Assembly (NCBI GenBank): GCA_963732355.1
Contig: CAVSZD010000006.1
Coordinates: 186,001 to 250,000 of the forward strand
Direction: 5' to 3'
From: JADKAV01 sp963732355
Lineage (GTDB): Bacteria > Actinomycetota > Actinomycetes > S36-B12 > UBA10799
DNA: 64,000 nt
Under the pieces are notes generated by a model. That model was not told the origin of the DNA, ran no database searches, and was given only the letters and a program-made list of their open reading frames with translations. Positions 24,690 through 33,403 of this stretch are shown here, piece by piece. Every line of letters begins with the position of its first letter. Position 1 is the first letter of the stretch. Position numbers and translations under genes: made by a program.

Positions 24690-26771
24690 TCAAACCCCGG
24701 CGGCGTCCATCTCCGCTCGCTTCTCCAGAGCCAGGTCGCGGATTCGGGCGAGGTCGTCATCTGAGTACACACCGTTGACGCCGCTGATCGTGGCCAACTT
24801 CATCCCGTGCTTCAGGCCCAAGCGGTAGATCTCTTTGACCTTCGGCCACTCAATGTTGCGCCCCACGGTGAAGGTCTCGTAGCGACCCTCCAGCGCCAGG
24901 ACGATGGTCTCGGCCAGGCAGGCGTAGGCGACCCCGGGCGGCAACCCGATGTTGCCCATGTGGATGTCGTCGCCGGGAAGCAGGATCTCGCCGGACTCCA
25001 CCACCAGGACGTCAGGCCGCTTGGCCACGTCCTCCGCGGACAAGTCCAACGGCCGTGCCACGTCGGTGATGACGGCACCCGGTTTGACCTGCATGATGTC
25101 CAGGACCCGTTTGCCGGCCCCCGAGGTAGCGGTGACGATGGCGTCCATGTCCGGCAGGGCATCGTCAGGGGTGGCCGCGACCATTATCTTCGCGCGCGGG
25201 TTCTCACTCTCGATGTCGGCCTTGAGCGCGAGCAACTTGGCGGCCTCGGGGCTCACCATCCACAACTCGTCGGAGGCAAGAGCCAGTAGACGGGCACAGA
25301 CTGAACCGATGGCGCCGGTGGCTCCGACGACCATCGTCTTGCCCAGGAGTCGCCCTTCTTCGTCCACGTCGGCGACACCGAGGCGGCGAAGGGCATCGTG
25401 CAAGGCCCAAAGGGCGCCCGAAGCGCTATAGCTGTTGCCCGTTGTAATAGGCAGTGGCGCGCGCTTGGCGACGGTCACACCCGCGTCCCCGACGACCTTC
25501 GTGAACGCACCCAGACCCATGATCTGCGCCCCAAGTTTGCGGGCAATGTCTGCGGCCTGCAATAGGCGCTTGTATGTGAACTCCGGGTCGTGAGCGAGCA
25601 GCTGCTTGGGCGTGCCGCTCACCGTGATCAGCCAGCCCTCGACCTCAGCGCCCGTCGGCGACTTCACGCCTGTCACGTGGCTGTACGTGAAAGGGGGTGC
25701 GTAGGCGATGGCCTTCTCGATGCCGTCCATGACGACCTGCGGGGAGACCTTGGCGATGGTGTTCAGCGGCTCGACCTTGCGGAAGTACTGCTGGGACAGC
25801 GGGTGGATCACGAACGCGAAACGGCTCTTGCGCTTGAAGCCTCCCGGGTACAGGGCGCGCGGCTCCAACCCAGCCGAGGTGATCATGTCGAGCAGATCGT
25901 CGTCGGTCAGACGTGCCTCCTCAGCACCGGTGGCAGCGAGCATGAGGGCCTCGAGCACCGCGGAGTTCACCGTGACACCTTCGAACGGCTGCGGGGTGTC
26001 GTCGAGCACAAGGTCGACCCCGCGGCTGTGCAACTCCTCGAGTCGCTCTTCGGAGACCGCCGAGGTGATCAAGGTCTTGCCGGCGAGTTCCTCGAGGTCG
26101 AACATCATGAGTTCGTCGTAGGTGGCCACGAGCACATCGGCTTCGGTGACGGCCTTACGCAATAAGGATTGATTGAAGCGGCGGCCGGGGGCGGACACCG
26201 GTCCGGAGATCTGGTCGGGCACGCGGCCGAGGAACCACTTGCTGACGCCCATGAACCGGTCGAGTGCCGCGAACGAGTCGAGCATCGAAGGAAGGCCGTA
26301 GGTGAGCAATGCGTCGGCGAACTTGATGTTGTCGGTGAACTCGGACAGGACTTTGGCGGTGCGGCGGTGGTTGGATCCGCCGAGGACCACGGTGCGCGCG
26401 TTGGAGAAGAGCCCGGGCTGGTCGGCCTGGATCTTGCGCACGGTCCACTCCTGCAGGACGTCGCGCAGGCGGAAGCCGTTGGTGTTGGGCACCTCGCCGG
26501 TGGCCGCCTCCAGCCGGCGCAATGCGCCCTTCTCGTCGCCGGACAGGATGCCGACGGTACGGGCGTCACGCGCTCCGGTGATCGCGAAGACGTCGGTCCC
26601 CGGCATCCACTGCTTGACCATCTCCTCGGCCTGGTCGACGTCGCCGTCCGCACCTATTCGAACAATCCGGAAGTCGTGCTCGAGGAACGAGATGGTGGCG
26701 TCGTAGTTGCGATCGGAGTCCGCAAGGCTCACATCGACGACAACGGGGGTTTCCTGCATCTTCGGCGCCAT
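24690..26771 (-). CDS. two-part protein with C-terminal acyl-ACP reductase-like domain
   Basis: 693 residues. Residues about 315-665 resemble cyanobacterial acyl-ACP reductase (AAR): LGAFTKVVGDAG, PITTGNSYSASGALW, the NADPH loop VVGATGAIGSVCARLL (482-496), then ACLAETIVLALEGRYETF and VGRNIEW. Cys618 sits at the position of the AAR acyl-thioester Cys. Residues 1-310 are a separate region (GARDARTVGILSGDE, VVLGGSNHRRTA, EADVLVATYDEL) whose fold I do not recognise. AAR makes fatty aldehydes from acyl-ACP; whether this protein does is inferred. It is 20 bases after the next gene on the same strand. Confidence 0.72.
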   Translation of the reverse strand: MAPKMQETPVVVDVSLADSDRNYDATISFLEHDFRIVRIGADGDVDQAEEMVKQWMPGTDVFAITGARDARTVGILSGDEKGALRRLEAATGEVPNTNGFRLRDVLQEWTVRKIQADQPGLFSNARTVVLGGSNHRRTAKVLSEFTDNIKFADALLTYGLPSMLDSFAALDRFMGVSKWFLGRVPDQISGPVSAPGRRFNQSLLRKAVTEADVLVATYDELMMFDLEELAGKTLITSAVSEERLEELHSRGVDLVLDDTPQPFEGVTVNSAVLEALMLAATGAEEARLTDDDLLDMITSAGLEPRALYPGGFKRKSRFAFVIHPLSQQYFRKVEPLNTIAKVSPQVVMDGIEKAIAYAPPFTYSHVTGVKSPTGAEVEGWLITVSGTPKQLLAHDPEFTYKRLLQAADIARKLGAQIMGLGAFTKVVGDAGVTVAKRAPLPITTGNSYSASGALWALHDALRRLGVADVDEEGRLLGKTMVVGATGAIGSVCARLLALASDELWMVSPEAAKLLALKADIESENPRAKIMVAATPDDALPDMDAIVTATSGAGKRVLDIMQVKPGAVITDVARPLDLSAEDVAKRPDVLVVESGEILLPGDDIHMGNIGLPPGVAYACLAETIVLALEGRYETFTVGRNIEWPKVKEIYRLGLKHGMKLATISGVNGVYSDDDLARIRDLALEKRAEMDAAGV

Positions 26772-26791
26772 TTCTCCTCTTCCGGGTTTAT

Positions 26792-27628
26792 TCAGATCGG
26801 GTCTGCGAAGGTACCTGCTGCCTTGCGTAGACCACCTGTGTACGACTGGACCTCCAGCACGGCAGGTCCGACTATCTCCACGACAGAACGGTTCAGGTCC
26901 GGTGCCGCGATCAGTTCGGCGGCTGCCGCGACGAGGCCCTCGTAGGCCTCGACCCCCTCGCGCAGGCGGGCGGCAACCTCGATGCTCGCGTGGTGGGCGG
27001 AGGCGGCTGCCGAAGTGCCCGGCATCTGTTGGGCCGTCCGGTACAACGTCCCGAGCCGCTCGACCAGCGCCCGCAGAGCAGGGTCAACCTCGGCCAAGGA
27101 CCTGCGCAACTGCTGCCCGGCGTCTGGGTGCATCTGATCCACGAGCGGCAGCAGGTCGTCCCACCGGTGGGCTGCCCGCGACCAGCGCGCGACCTCGTCG
27201 GCGCCGGGGGTTCCTGGGGGTAGCGGTTCAATGGGCATCGGGGGGAGTTCGGGCATCGCCGGCGCCTGCAGGTGCTCGCGCTTCTCCTTGGTCAGGAACG
27301 CGAAGATCCCGGACACCCCGGCGACGGTGAACCAAAGCAGAGAGGGCTGCGGCGTAACCGCTCCAACCACACCCATTGCCGAGGCGCCGGCCGCCCCTGC
27401 TGTCCATACGAACTGGCGGCTCTTCATGCGCTGCAGACGCCGGTCGTAGCCAGCGAGGCGGTTCTGGTGCTGGGCGACCAAGGCCTGTCGCTGGGCCAGG
27501 ACGATCTCGCGATCGGTGGGCCGCTTGGGCTTGTTCGCACGGTATGTCTGGAAACGCTCAAGGCCTGCCGAAACCCCAGCTTCGACGACCTTGATCCACT
27601 GGTCGCCCTGCTTGTGCTGCTTGGCCAT
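26792..27628 (-). CDS. hypothetical membrane-anchored protein, possibly PspM-like
   Basis: 278 residues. A basic N-terminal third with a helix (QRQALVAQHQNRLAGYDRRL) leads into two hydrophobic helices (FVWTAGAAGASAMGVVGAV, LLWFTVAGVSGIFAFLT), a Pro-rich linker, then a long all-helical domain of about 140 residues. The layout recalls actinobacterial PspM envelope-stress proteins, but no diagnostic motif is visible. Same strand as, and 20 bases before, the acyl-reductase-like gene, so probably cotranscribed with it. Confidence 0.5.
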   Translation of the reverse strand: MAKQHKQGDQWIKVVEAGVSAGLERFQTYRANKPKRPTDREIVLAQRQALVAQHQNRLAGYDRRLQRMKSRQFVWTAGAAGASAMGVVGAVTPQPSLLWFTVAGVSGIFAFLTKEKREHLQAPAMPELPPMPIEPLPPGTPGADEVARWSRAAHRWDDLLPLVDQMHPDAGQQLRRSLAEVDPALRALVERLGTLYRTAQQMPGTSAAASAHHASIEVAARLREGVEAYEGLVAAAAELIAAPDLNRSVVEIVGPAVLEVQSYTGGLRKAAGTFADPI

Positions 27629-27673
27629 ACACCTACGGTACGTGACGCGGCCTAGGGCGGCGCAAGTTCTGGG

Positions 27674-28040
27674 TCAATGGGGCCGTGGCCGGCGGCCTGT
27701 GTCCGGATTTGCAGGTTGATCATGCGCATTGGTGCGGGCTGCTGAGGGCGGCGGCGCCGAAGTACGTGATGAGCCTGCAAATCCGGACACCAAAGGTCAG
27801 GCAGGCAACTCGAACCACGCCAGCGCCGTGGTGGTGAGGCTGCCCATCGCCACCCGACACCTCAATGGGCCGTGGCCGGCGGCGTGTCCGGATTTGCAGG
27901 TTGATCATGCGCATTGGTGCGGGCTGCTGAGGGCGGCGGTGCCAAAGTACGTAATGAGCCTGCAAATCCGGACACCAAAGGTCAGGCAGGCAACTCGAAC
28001 CACGCCAGCGCCGTGGTGGTGAGGCTGCCCATCGCCACCT
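27674..28040. repeat. 185-bp tandem duplication carrying a ~90-bp palindrome
   Basis: Two near-identical units with a 185-base period. Each contains the last 18 codons of the SMP-30-like gene (minus strand) plus the downstream hairpin. The hairpin ends are the perfect 16-mers TGTCCGGATTTGCAGG and its complement, 90 bases apart overall, with further partial pairing inside. The proximal copy (27885-27974) belongs to the intact gene and may be its terminator; the distal copy is a duplicated scrap. This explains the 350-base gap before the PspM-like gene. Confidence 0.88.
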
Positions 28041-28941
28041 GACCGCCGTGAGCGCGCACCCCGGTGCACATGTAGAACTGCTCGTGCTCGCCGCAGAACT
28101 CGTGGATCATCTGCCCGTCGGGGTTGTACGCGCGCACCCACACGAGCTTGTCCGGCTTGGGGTGCAGCGCCTCGGGCAGGGCCCAGATGACCTTGCGCAG
28201 GAAGGGCCGAGCCGCGGTCTTGTCCAGCGCAGGCTTGCGGGCGCTGGCCATGGTCACCCAGACCAGACCGTCGTCGCCGGCGGCGATGTTGTCGGGGAAG
28301 GCCGGAAGGTTCGTGATCCACGGCTCGTGCTTGCCGCTGGCCAGCCAGACCCGGTCCACGCAGTACAGCCCGGTCTGGGCGATCGCGATGAACTCCGGGG
28401 TCAGCGCGACCCCGTTGGCGAACTGCAGCCCCTCGGCAAGCACGTCGACGGAACCATCCGGGGATCGCCGCAACAGCCGACCCGTGCCGGAGTGCTCGAT
28501 GATGTCGGCGGTCCAGTGCTCGAGGTCGAAGCGCTGGCTGGAGTCGCTGAAGTAGATGGTGCCGTCGGCGGCCACCGCGGCGTTGTTGCACACGCGCAGA
28601 CCGTGCTGACCCTTGGCGATCAGTGTGGTCAACTCCCCACCCTGCAGCAGGAGCAGGCCCTTCTCCGCGTCGCAGATCACGATGCCGTCGGGGTGCGACT
28701 CGATGCCCAATGGCCGCCCGCCGGTGTCGGCCAACACCTCGATCTGCCACCCGTCCAGACTCACGCTCACGATGCGGCCGTCCTCGAGGCCGCTGACGAT
28801 GCGGTCGTCGACAAAGAGCGCATCCTCAGGCCCGGCTCCGGGCACCGGCAGGATGTTCAAGGCCGGAAGGTTGAAGGCCGGGGGTTTGGCCACCGGGGCG
28901 GGCGGGGTCCACGTGGCGGGGTTGATCGCGGGTTTGCTCAT
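27982..28941 (-). CDS. SMP-30/gluconolactonase-like beta-propeller protein
   Basis: 319 residues with repeating blades typical of SMP-30/strictosidine-synthase-like proteins: GPEDALFVDDRIVSGLEDGR, GGRPLGIESHPDGIVICDA, NNAAVAADGTIYFSDSS, LQFANGVALTPE and NLPAFPDNIAAGDDGLVWV. The metal-ligand pattern (Glu near the start, Asn of FANG, Asp of FPDN) matches the lactonase/esterase site. No signal peptide, so it is cytosolic. Substrate unknown. The 3' end is duplicated downstream with its hairpin. Confidence 0.87.
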   Translation of the reverse strand: MSKPAINPATWTPPAPVAKPPAFNLPALNILPVPGAGPEDALFVDDRIVSGLEDGRIVSVSLDGWQIEVLADTGGRPLGIESHPDGIVICDAEKGLLLLQGGELTTLIAKGQHGLRVCNNAAVAADGTIYFSDSSQRFDLEHWTADIIEHSGTGRLLRRSPDGSVDVLAEGLQFANGVALTPEFIAIAQTGLYCVDRVWLASGKHEPWITNLPAFPDNIAAGDDGLVWVTMASARKPALDKTAARPFLRKVIWALPEALHPKPDKLVWVRAYNPDGQMIHEFCGEHEQFYMCTGVRAHGGQVAMGSLTTTALAWFELPA

Positions 28942-29107
28942 GGCCCCTATTGTGGGCGGGCTCGGGCGACGGTGGAGCCAATCCGTTCAACCTCGGTGCG
29001 GGGCAGACGGACAAACGGACGAAAGGTGCGCAAGGGGCAGTGACTTCCATGTCAAGTTGATCTACCCTTCATTGGACATGCCAGGCCAGTTCCCAAAGGG
29101 GGAACAA

Positions 29108-30574
29108 ATGCGACGTACCGTGATCGTTCTAGCCGGGATCGCCGGGCTGCTGCTCAGCGTCCTCGTGCCGTCCACGGCCCAGGCCGCCACTCACAGCATC
29201 AGCGGCAGGATCACAGTGCCGGCCGGTTTCAACGTCCAGCAGGTCACCGTAGTGCTCGACGACCAAAACGGGACCGTGACCAGCACCAACCCCGACGCGT
29301 CGGGCGACTACGGTTTTACGGCCATCCAGGACAACACATATCGAGTGCGTGCCTACGGCCCCGACCTCACACAGGAGTCCACGACCTTCTTCACCTTGTC
29401 GTCGAACATCCGCGGCAAGAACCTGACGTTGTTCGAACTCTTCACAGTCAGCGGCACCGTTACGCCGGCGAATTCCGGCCTGGTCTACTTCTATGACTCA
29501 TGTGCGGCGTTCCAGGCCGGTACGCCCCGGGCACAGGGTTCGATCACCGGGGGCATGTACAGCGTCGAAGTGCCGGCGGGCGACTACCGCGTGCTCATCT
29601 CCAGCAACATCGCCTCGTGGCACTACGGCGAACTCAACTGCAACGACGCCAACGTCGTGAGTGTCACGGGCGACCTCATCACACCGCTGCAAGGCATCGC
29701 CCCCGCCAGGATCAAGGGTCGAGTCACCTACAACGGCGCCGGGGTGGAGGATGCCTTTGTCAGTGCCCGGCGGTGGGACGGCGTTGAGTGGAAGCCCACT
29801 GCCTTCGCGCAGACGGCCGCCGACGGTACCTACACGATCGCCGACCTGCCCCCGGGCACCTACCGCGTCCGGTTCGACAGCGTGCAATACGGGTCGCGTC
29901 AGTTGCCGGGGAACTGGTGGGAGGACGCCCAAACGCTGCAGGCGGCCACGGACATCAACGTGACGGCCGGGGCCACGGTCCAGGGCATCGATGCGCTCAA
30001 GGTGGAAGGTGCCAGTATCTCCGGTGTCGTCACGGGACCTGGTGGGCCCCGCTCGGGTGCCCTTGTCACGGTCAACGACGCTGCCGGACAGGTGGGCTCT
30101 GCGTTCACCAAACCGGACGGCTCCTGGAAGATCGACGGGCTGTGGCCGGGCTCGTACAAATTGAGCTTCGAGGATGCTGACGGGTCAAACCAGGAATTCT
30201 GGAACGACAAGCCGACGCTCGAGCAGGCCGAGACCATCACTGTGACCAACCTGGAGAACAGGGCTGGGCTGGATGCCTGGCTGGGTGGCCCCGACCCGTG
30301 CGAGTTCCAGAAGAACTGCCCGGCACCGCCGCCAGTCGGCCAGCAGGTGAAGGCGCCCCCGAAGTCACTCAAGCGCGGCAAGCGGGCCAAGCTGGCGACC
30401 TCGACCGCGCAAGGCGGCTCGGTCACTTGGAAGACGACGACCAAGAAGATCTGCAAGGTCAAGCAGAACCGCGTGCGGGGGCTGAAGCGGGGCAAGTGCA
30501 TCGTGCGCGCTACGTCGCCGGCCACCACAGCATTCACGGCCTTCGCGCAGCGCTACACGATCAGGATCCGCTGA
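29108..30574 (+). CDS. secreted protein with repeated carboxypeptidase-regulatory-like domains
   Basis: 488 residues, ATG after AAAGGGGGAAC. The signal peptide is MRRTVIVLAGIAGLLLSVLV, cleaved near AQA. The mature part has about four beta-sandwich repeats with the same opening (SISGRITVP, TVSGTVTPA, RIKGRVTYNG, SISGVVTGP), each ending in a TYTIADLPPGTYRVRF-like strand, as in CarboxypepD_reg or SpaA/SdrD-type modules. A Lys-rich C-terminal domain with two Cys follows. No sortase signal or C-terminal helix. It is probably an extracellular matrix or adhesion protein; the partner is unknown. Confidence 0.82.
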   Translation: MRRTVIVLAGIAGLLLSVLVPSTAQAATHSISGRITVPAGFNVQQVTVVLDDQNGTVTSTNPDASGDYGFTAIQDNTYRVRAYGPDLTQESTTFFTLSSNIRGKNLTLFELFTVSGTVTPANSGLVYFYDSCAAFQAGTPRAQGSITGGMYSVEVPAGDYRVLISSNIASWHYGELNCNDANVVSVTGDLITPLQGIAPARIKGRVTYNGAGVEDAFVSARRWDGVEWKPTAFAQTAADGTYTIADLPPGTYRVRFDSVQYGSRQLPGNWWEDAQTLQAATDINVTAGATVQGIDALKVEGASISGVVTGPGGPRSGALVTVNDAAGQVGSAFTKPDGSWKIDGLWPGSYKLSFEDADGSNQEFWNDKPTLEQAETITVTNLENRAGLDAWLGGPDPCEFQKNCPAPPPVGQQVKAPPKSLKRGKRAKLATSTAQGGSVTWKTTTKKICKVKQNRVRGLKRGKCIVRATSPATTAFTAFAQRYTIRIR

Positions 30575-30579
30575 GCAGT

Positions 30580-31743
30580 TCAGTTCGCCAACCTCGGTGC
30601 CCGGAGTTTCACCACCATGGCCTCCATCGCCAACTGCGGCGCCACGTTCATGGCCAGGGCTTGCCGGGCGTCGCGGATGGCGGTGATGCGCAGCAAAGTG
30701 TCGCTGGCCTGACTCTCATCGGCCATCCGCGCGAGGTCGTTGCGCATCTCCTCGTTGACCAGTTCCACCGGCGCCTCCTGCTGCAGCACCAGCACGTCGC
30801 GGAACCATGCCAGCAGATCCACAAGCACCCGGTCCAACTCGTCGCGCACGCTGCGGTTGCGGCGGGCGGCGTGGCGGTCGTCGAGTTCCTTCATCGCGGC
30901 CTTGGTCACACGCTTGACACCCTTTCCCTCAGCACCGGCACCCATCGCCAGCATCATGTCGGCGCGCTCGGTCTCCTCGCGTTCGGCCAGCAGCGCTTCG
31001 GCATCAGCCTTGGCCGCCTCGACGATGTTGCCCGCGGCTGCCATACAACTGGCCAGGTCCGACAGGTCGCGCATCATGACCAGAACGTCGTGGCGGCGGT
31101 TGCGCACCGACTCGATCGTGGCAAGCGCGCGGGCCCGGCCGATGTGGCCCATCGAGGCACGCGCGGCGAAGGCAGCGGTTCCGGCGTCCACCCCTTGGCC
31201 CTCCAGGAAGGTGGCAACTGCTGCGGTCGCCGGTGTGCGCAGGCCGATCACCTGGCAGCGCGATCGCACCGTGGGCAGCAGGTCCTCCACCGACGGTGCG
31301 CACAACAACCACACCGTCCGGCTGGCCGGTTCTTCGATGCTCTTGAGCAGCACGTTGTTGGCCGATTCGGTCAGTCGGTCGGCATCCTCGAGCACGATGA
31401 CGTGCCAGCGCGCGCGGGTCGGGGACATGTCTGCGCGGGAGACAAGGTTGCGCGCCTCCTCGGTCTTGTAGGACAGCCCCTCCGGCCGGACCACCTCGAC
31501 GTCGGGGTGGTTGCCGGCCATGGCCGCGCGGCAATCCTCACACTGCCCACATCCGCCGTCGGGGCAAGCCAACGCCGCACCGAAAGCGATCGCGGCGTTC
31601 GAACGTCCCGAACCTGGCGGGCCGATGAACAACCAGGCGTGGGTCATCGACGGTCCGGCAGGTTCGGCCGCCGCGTCAGCAACGGCCTCACGCAGCACGT
31701 TGACCACGTGGTCCTGGCCGACCAATGAGTCGAAGACGCTCAT
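30580..31743 (-). CDS. holB: DNA polymerase III subunit delta'
   Basis: 387 residues, an AAA+ clamp-loader subunit. It has VGQDHVVNVL, GPPGSGRSNAAIAF (P-loop with Arg in place of Lys, as usual in delta'), the zinc site CPDGGCGQCEDC, VIVLEDADRLTESANNVLLK and IEEPASRTVWLL. The start overlaps the tmk stop by 4 bases (ATGA); an ATG two codons upstream is possible. It helps load the sliding clamp at the replication fork. holB-tmk pairs are common, and the linkage to topA parallels M. tuberculosis. Confidence 0.95.
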   Translation of the reverse strand: MSVFDSLVGQDHVVNVLREAVADAAAEPAGPSMTHAWLFIGPPGSGRSNAAIAFGAALACPDGGCGQCEDCRAAMAGNHPDVEVVRPEGLSYKTEEARNLVSRADMSPTRARWHVIVLEDADRLTESANNVLLKSIEEPASRTVWLLCAPSVEDLLPTVRSRCQVIGLRTPATAAVATFLEGQGVDAGTAAFAARASMGHIGRARALATIESVRNRRHDVLVMMRDLSDLASCMAAAGNIVEAAKADAEALLAEREETERADMMLAMGAGAEGKGVKRVTKAAMKELDDRHAARRNRSVRDELDRVLVDLLAWFRDVLVLQQEAPVELVNEEMRNDLARMADESQASDTLLRITAIRDARQALAMNVAPQLAMEAMVVKLRAPRLAN

Positions 31744-32345
31744 CGCCATTGCTCCGGCAACTCCGCCCACACCAAATCGGCTACCTCGTCGATCCCGTGC
31801 GAGGCGTCGATGACCGCATACCGCTGCGGCGCGCGGGCAGCCAGGTCCAGCAGTCCACGGCGCACGCGGGCTTGGAACAACTCCCCCTCGTTCTCCATAC
31901 GGTCCACTTCCCCGTCGCGGGACGACGAATGGGTGATGGGCAGGTCGAGCATGATTGTGAGATCGGGAACGAGTCCGTCGGTGGCCCACAGATTGACCCG
32001 TTCGACCTCTTCGACCCCGAGACCCCGGGCCACACCTTGATACGCCAGCGAGGAGTCGACGAAACGGTCTGAGACCACAACCGCACCTCGTTCCAGAGCA
32101 GGCCGGATGACGCGTTCGACATGGTCGGCGCGGGCCGCCGCGAACAGCAGCGCCTCACACCGCGCCGCCATGTCGACGTCGTCAGCCAGCAACAGCACGC
32201 GGATCGCTTCAGCGACCGGGGTGCCGCCCGGTTCCCGGGTCACAACCACCTCGTGCTTGGCTGCGAGCTTGTCGGCGAGCAACTGCAACTGGGTGGTCTT
32301 GCCCGAGCGGTCGACACCCTCGAAGACGACGAACAAACCCTTCAC
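31740..32345 (-). CDS. tmk: thymidylate kinase
   Basis: 201 residues. The P-loop is FEGVDRSGKTTQL, followed by TREPGG for dTMP binding and VVVSDRFVDSSLAYQG. It phosphorylates dTMP to dTDP. Length and motifs are normal. It is translationally coupled to holB downstream. A 68-bp palindrome lies about 80 bases upstream of its start, between it and a lipoprotein gene transcribed in the same direction. Confidence 0.96.
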   Translation of the reverse strand: MKGLFVVFEGVDRSGKTTQLQLLADKLAAKHEVVVTREPGGTPVAEAIRVLLLADDVDMAARCEALLFAAARADHVERVIRPALERGAVVVSDRFVDSSLAYQGVARGLGVEEVERVNLWATDGLVPDLTIMLDLPITHSSSRDGEVDRMENEGELFQARVRRGLLDLAARAPQRYAVIDASHGIDEVADLVWAELPEQWR

Positions 32346-32425
32346 CGTGCAACCTTCTCACGGCGCCTGGGACCGCGTTGGAGGTGCCGCTCCGGCCGGT
32401 GTTGAGCCCGCGTCACCGGCCGTTC

Positions 32426-32493
32426 GTTAGAGGTTGTGCTGTTGGTTAGCGAATCCACGCGTTGTTTCGCTAACCAACAGCACAACCTCTAAC
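32426..32493. repeat. 68-bp palindromic element, copy 2 (perfect arms)
   Basis: Both 28-base arms are identical to copy 1; only the central loop differs (TCCACGCGTTGT). Its right end carries the TAG stop of the upstream minus-strand lipoprotein, so insertion of the element may have set that protein's C-terminus. It precedes tmk. Confidence 0.93.
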
Positions 32494-33376
32494 CAGGAGC
32501 TGATCGGGCGGAATCGGCGTCGACCATCAGGGGCGCGGTGTCCACGGCTTCGAAGGCGTCCGAGTCGATCGTCTTGAGTTCGTCAAGCAGGGCCTCGGGC
32601 CAGTGCCGGCTGGTCGCCCCTTGGAAATACCACCCCGTGCCGTTGTCTGCGAGAACCAACCCGTAGCGCTGCATGGCCCGAAGAACGGTGACCGTGTTGG
32701 CCGAGTAGCCGGACAGGTCGAAATCGCGACGCAACCGGAACCGGGCACCCATGGGCGGTGCCGAAGGGTCGTCGCCGGCCTGGTGGCGGGCGGGCCAGAT
32801 GTAGCGCGGGGCGCTGGTCGGGGCAGTGAACCGGATCGCGTGCGTGATGCGGCCGGAGCGCACCTCCGACCACCGCAGCAGTCCGGGCAGGATGGGCAAG
32901 CCGGCCGCGTCCGCAGACGTCCAACCGGCCGGACGCAGGGCATTGGATCGCAGGTTCCAGATCGCACCGGATCCGGCGCGCCAACCACCGGCAGTCCGCC
33001 GGGTGTTCCACGTCTCGTACAGCCGGCACCGCGTCGAGTCCACCACGATCGTGTGCCGATCGCTGGCATCCTCAATCCTCGTGCTGGCCCGCAACGGGTA
33101 GCGCGCTTGGTCGCTCTCGTCGGCGTAGTCGAATCGCACCGGAGTGCGCGCCGGCTTGGAAGTCACCGTGATCGGGATGCCGTATGGCCCGCCGAAGTCA
33201 GGATGCAATTGCGTGTGACCGACGGCGTCCAGCCATGTTGCCGACGACCTGTGCACGGGCAGCGCGTCAACGGGGGTGTTCCAGTAGTTGTCGGCGGGGA
33301 AGACCGGACAGCCGGCGAGAGTGGCAACGGCCAGAGCTACGGACAGCACTGCTTCATCATCGGCGCGACCTGCCAC
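32489..33376 (-). CDS. exported lipoprotein, function unknown
   Basis: 295 residues from the first ATG; a GTG nine codons later (VLSVALAVATLAGC) gives a cleaner signal peptide. The lipobox LAGC is followed by PVFPADNYWNTPVDALPVH, then a beta-rich domain with FGGPYGIPITV, HTIVVDSTRCRLYET, and HAIRFTAPTSAPRYIWPARH. His, Asp and Cys residues are conserved-looking, and I recall similar hypothetical proteins in actinobacteria, without a known role. Translation ends inside the 68-bp palindrome. Same direction as tmk and topA. Confidence 0.72.
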   Translation of the reverse strand: MAGRADDEAVLSVALAVATLAGCPVFPADNYWNTPVDALPVHRSSATWLDAVGHTQLHPDFGGPYGIPITVTSKPARTPVRFDYADESDQARYPLRASTRIEDASDRHTIVVDSTRCRLYETWNTRRTAGGWRAGSGAIWNLRSNALRPAGWTSADAAGLPILPGLLRWSEVRSGRITHAIRFTAPTSAPRYIWPARHQAGDDPSAPPMGARFRLRRDFDLSGYSANTVTVLRAMQRYGLVLADNGTGWYFQGATSRHWPEALLDELKTIDSDAFEAVDTAPLMVDADSARSAPG

Positions 33377-33403
33377 CTACTGCGGCACAACCACCCGAAC
33401 GGG

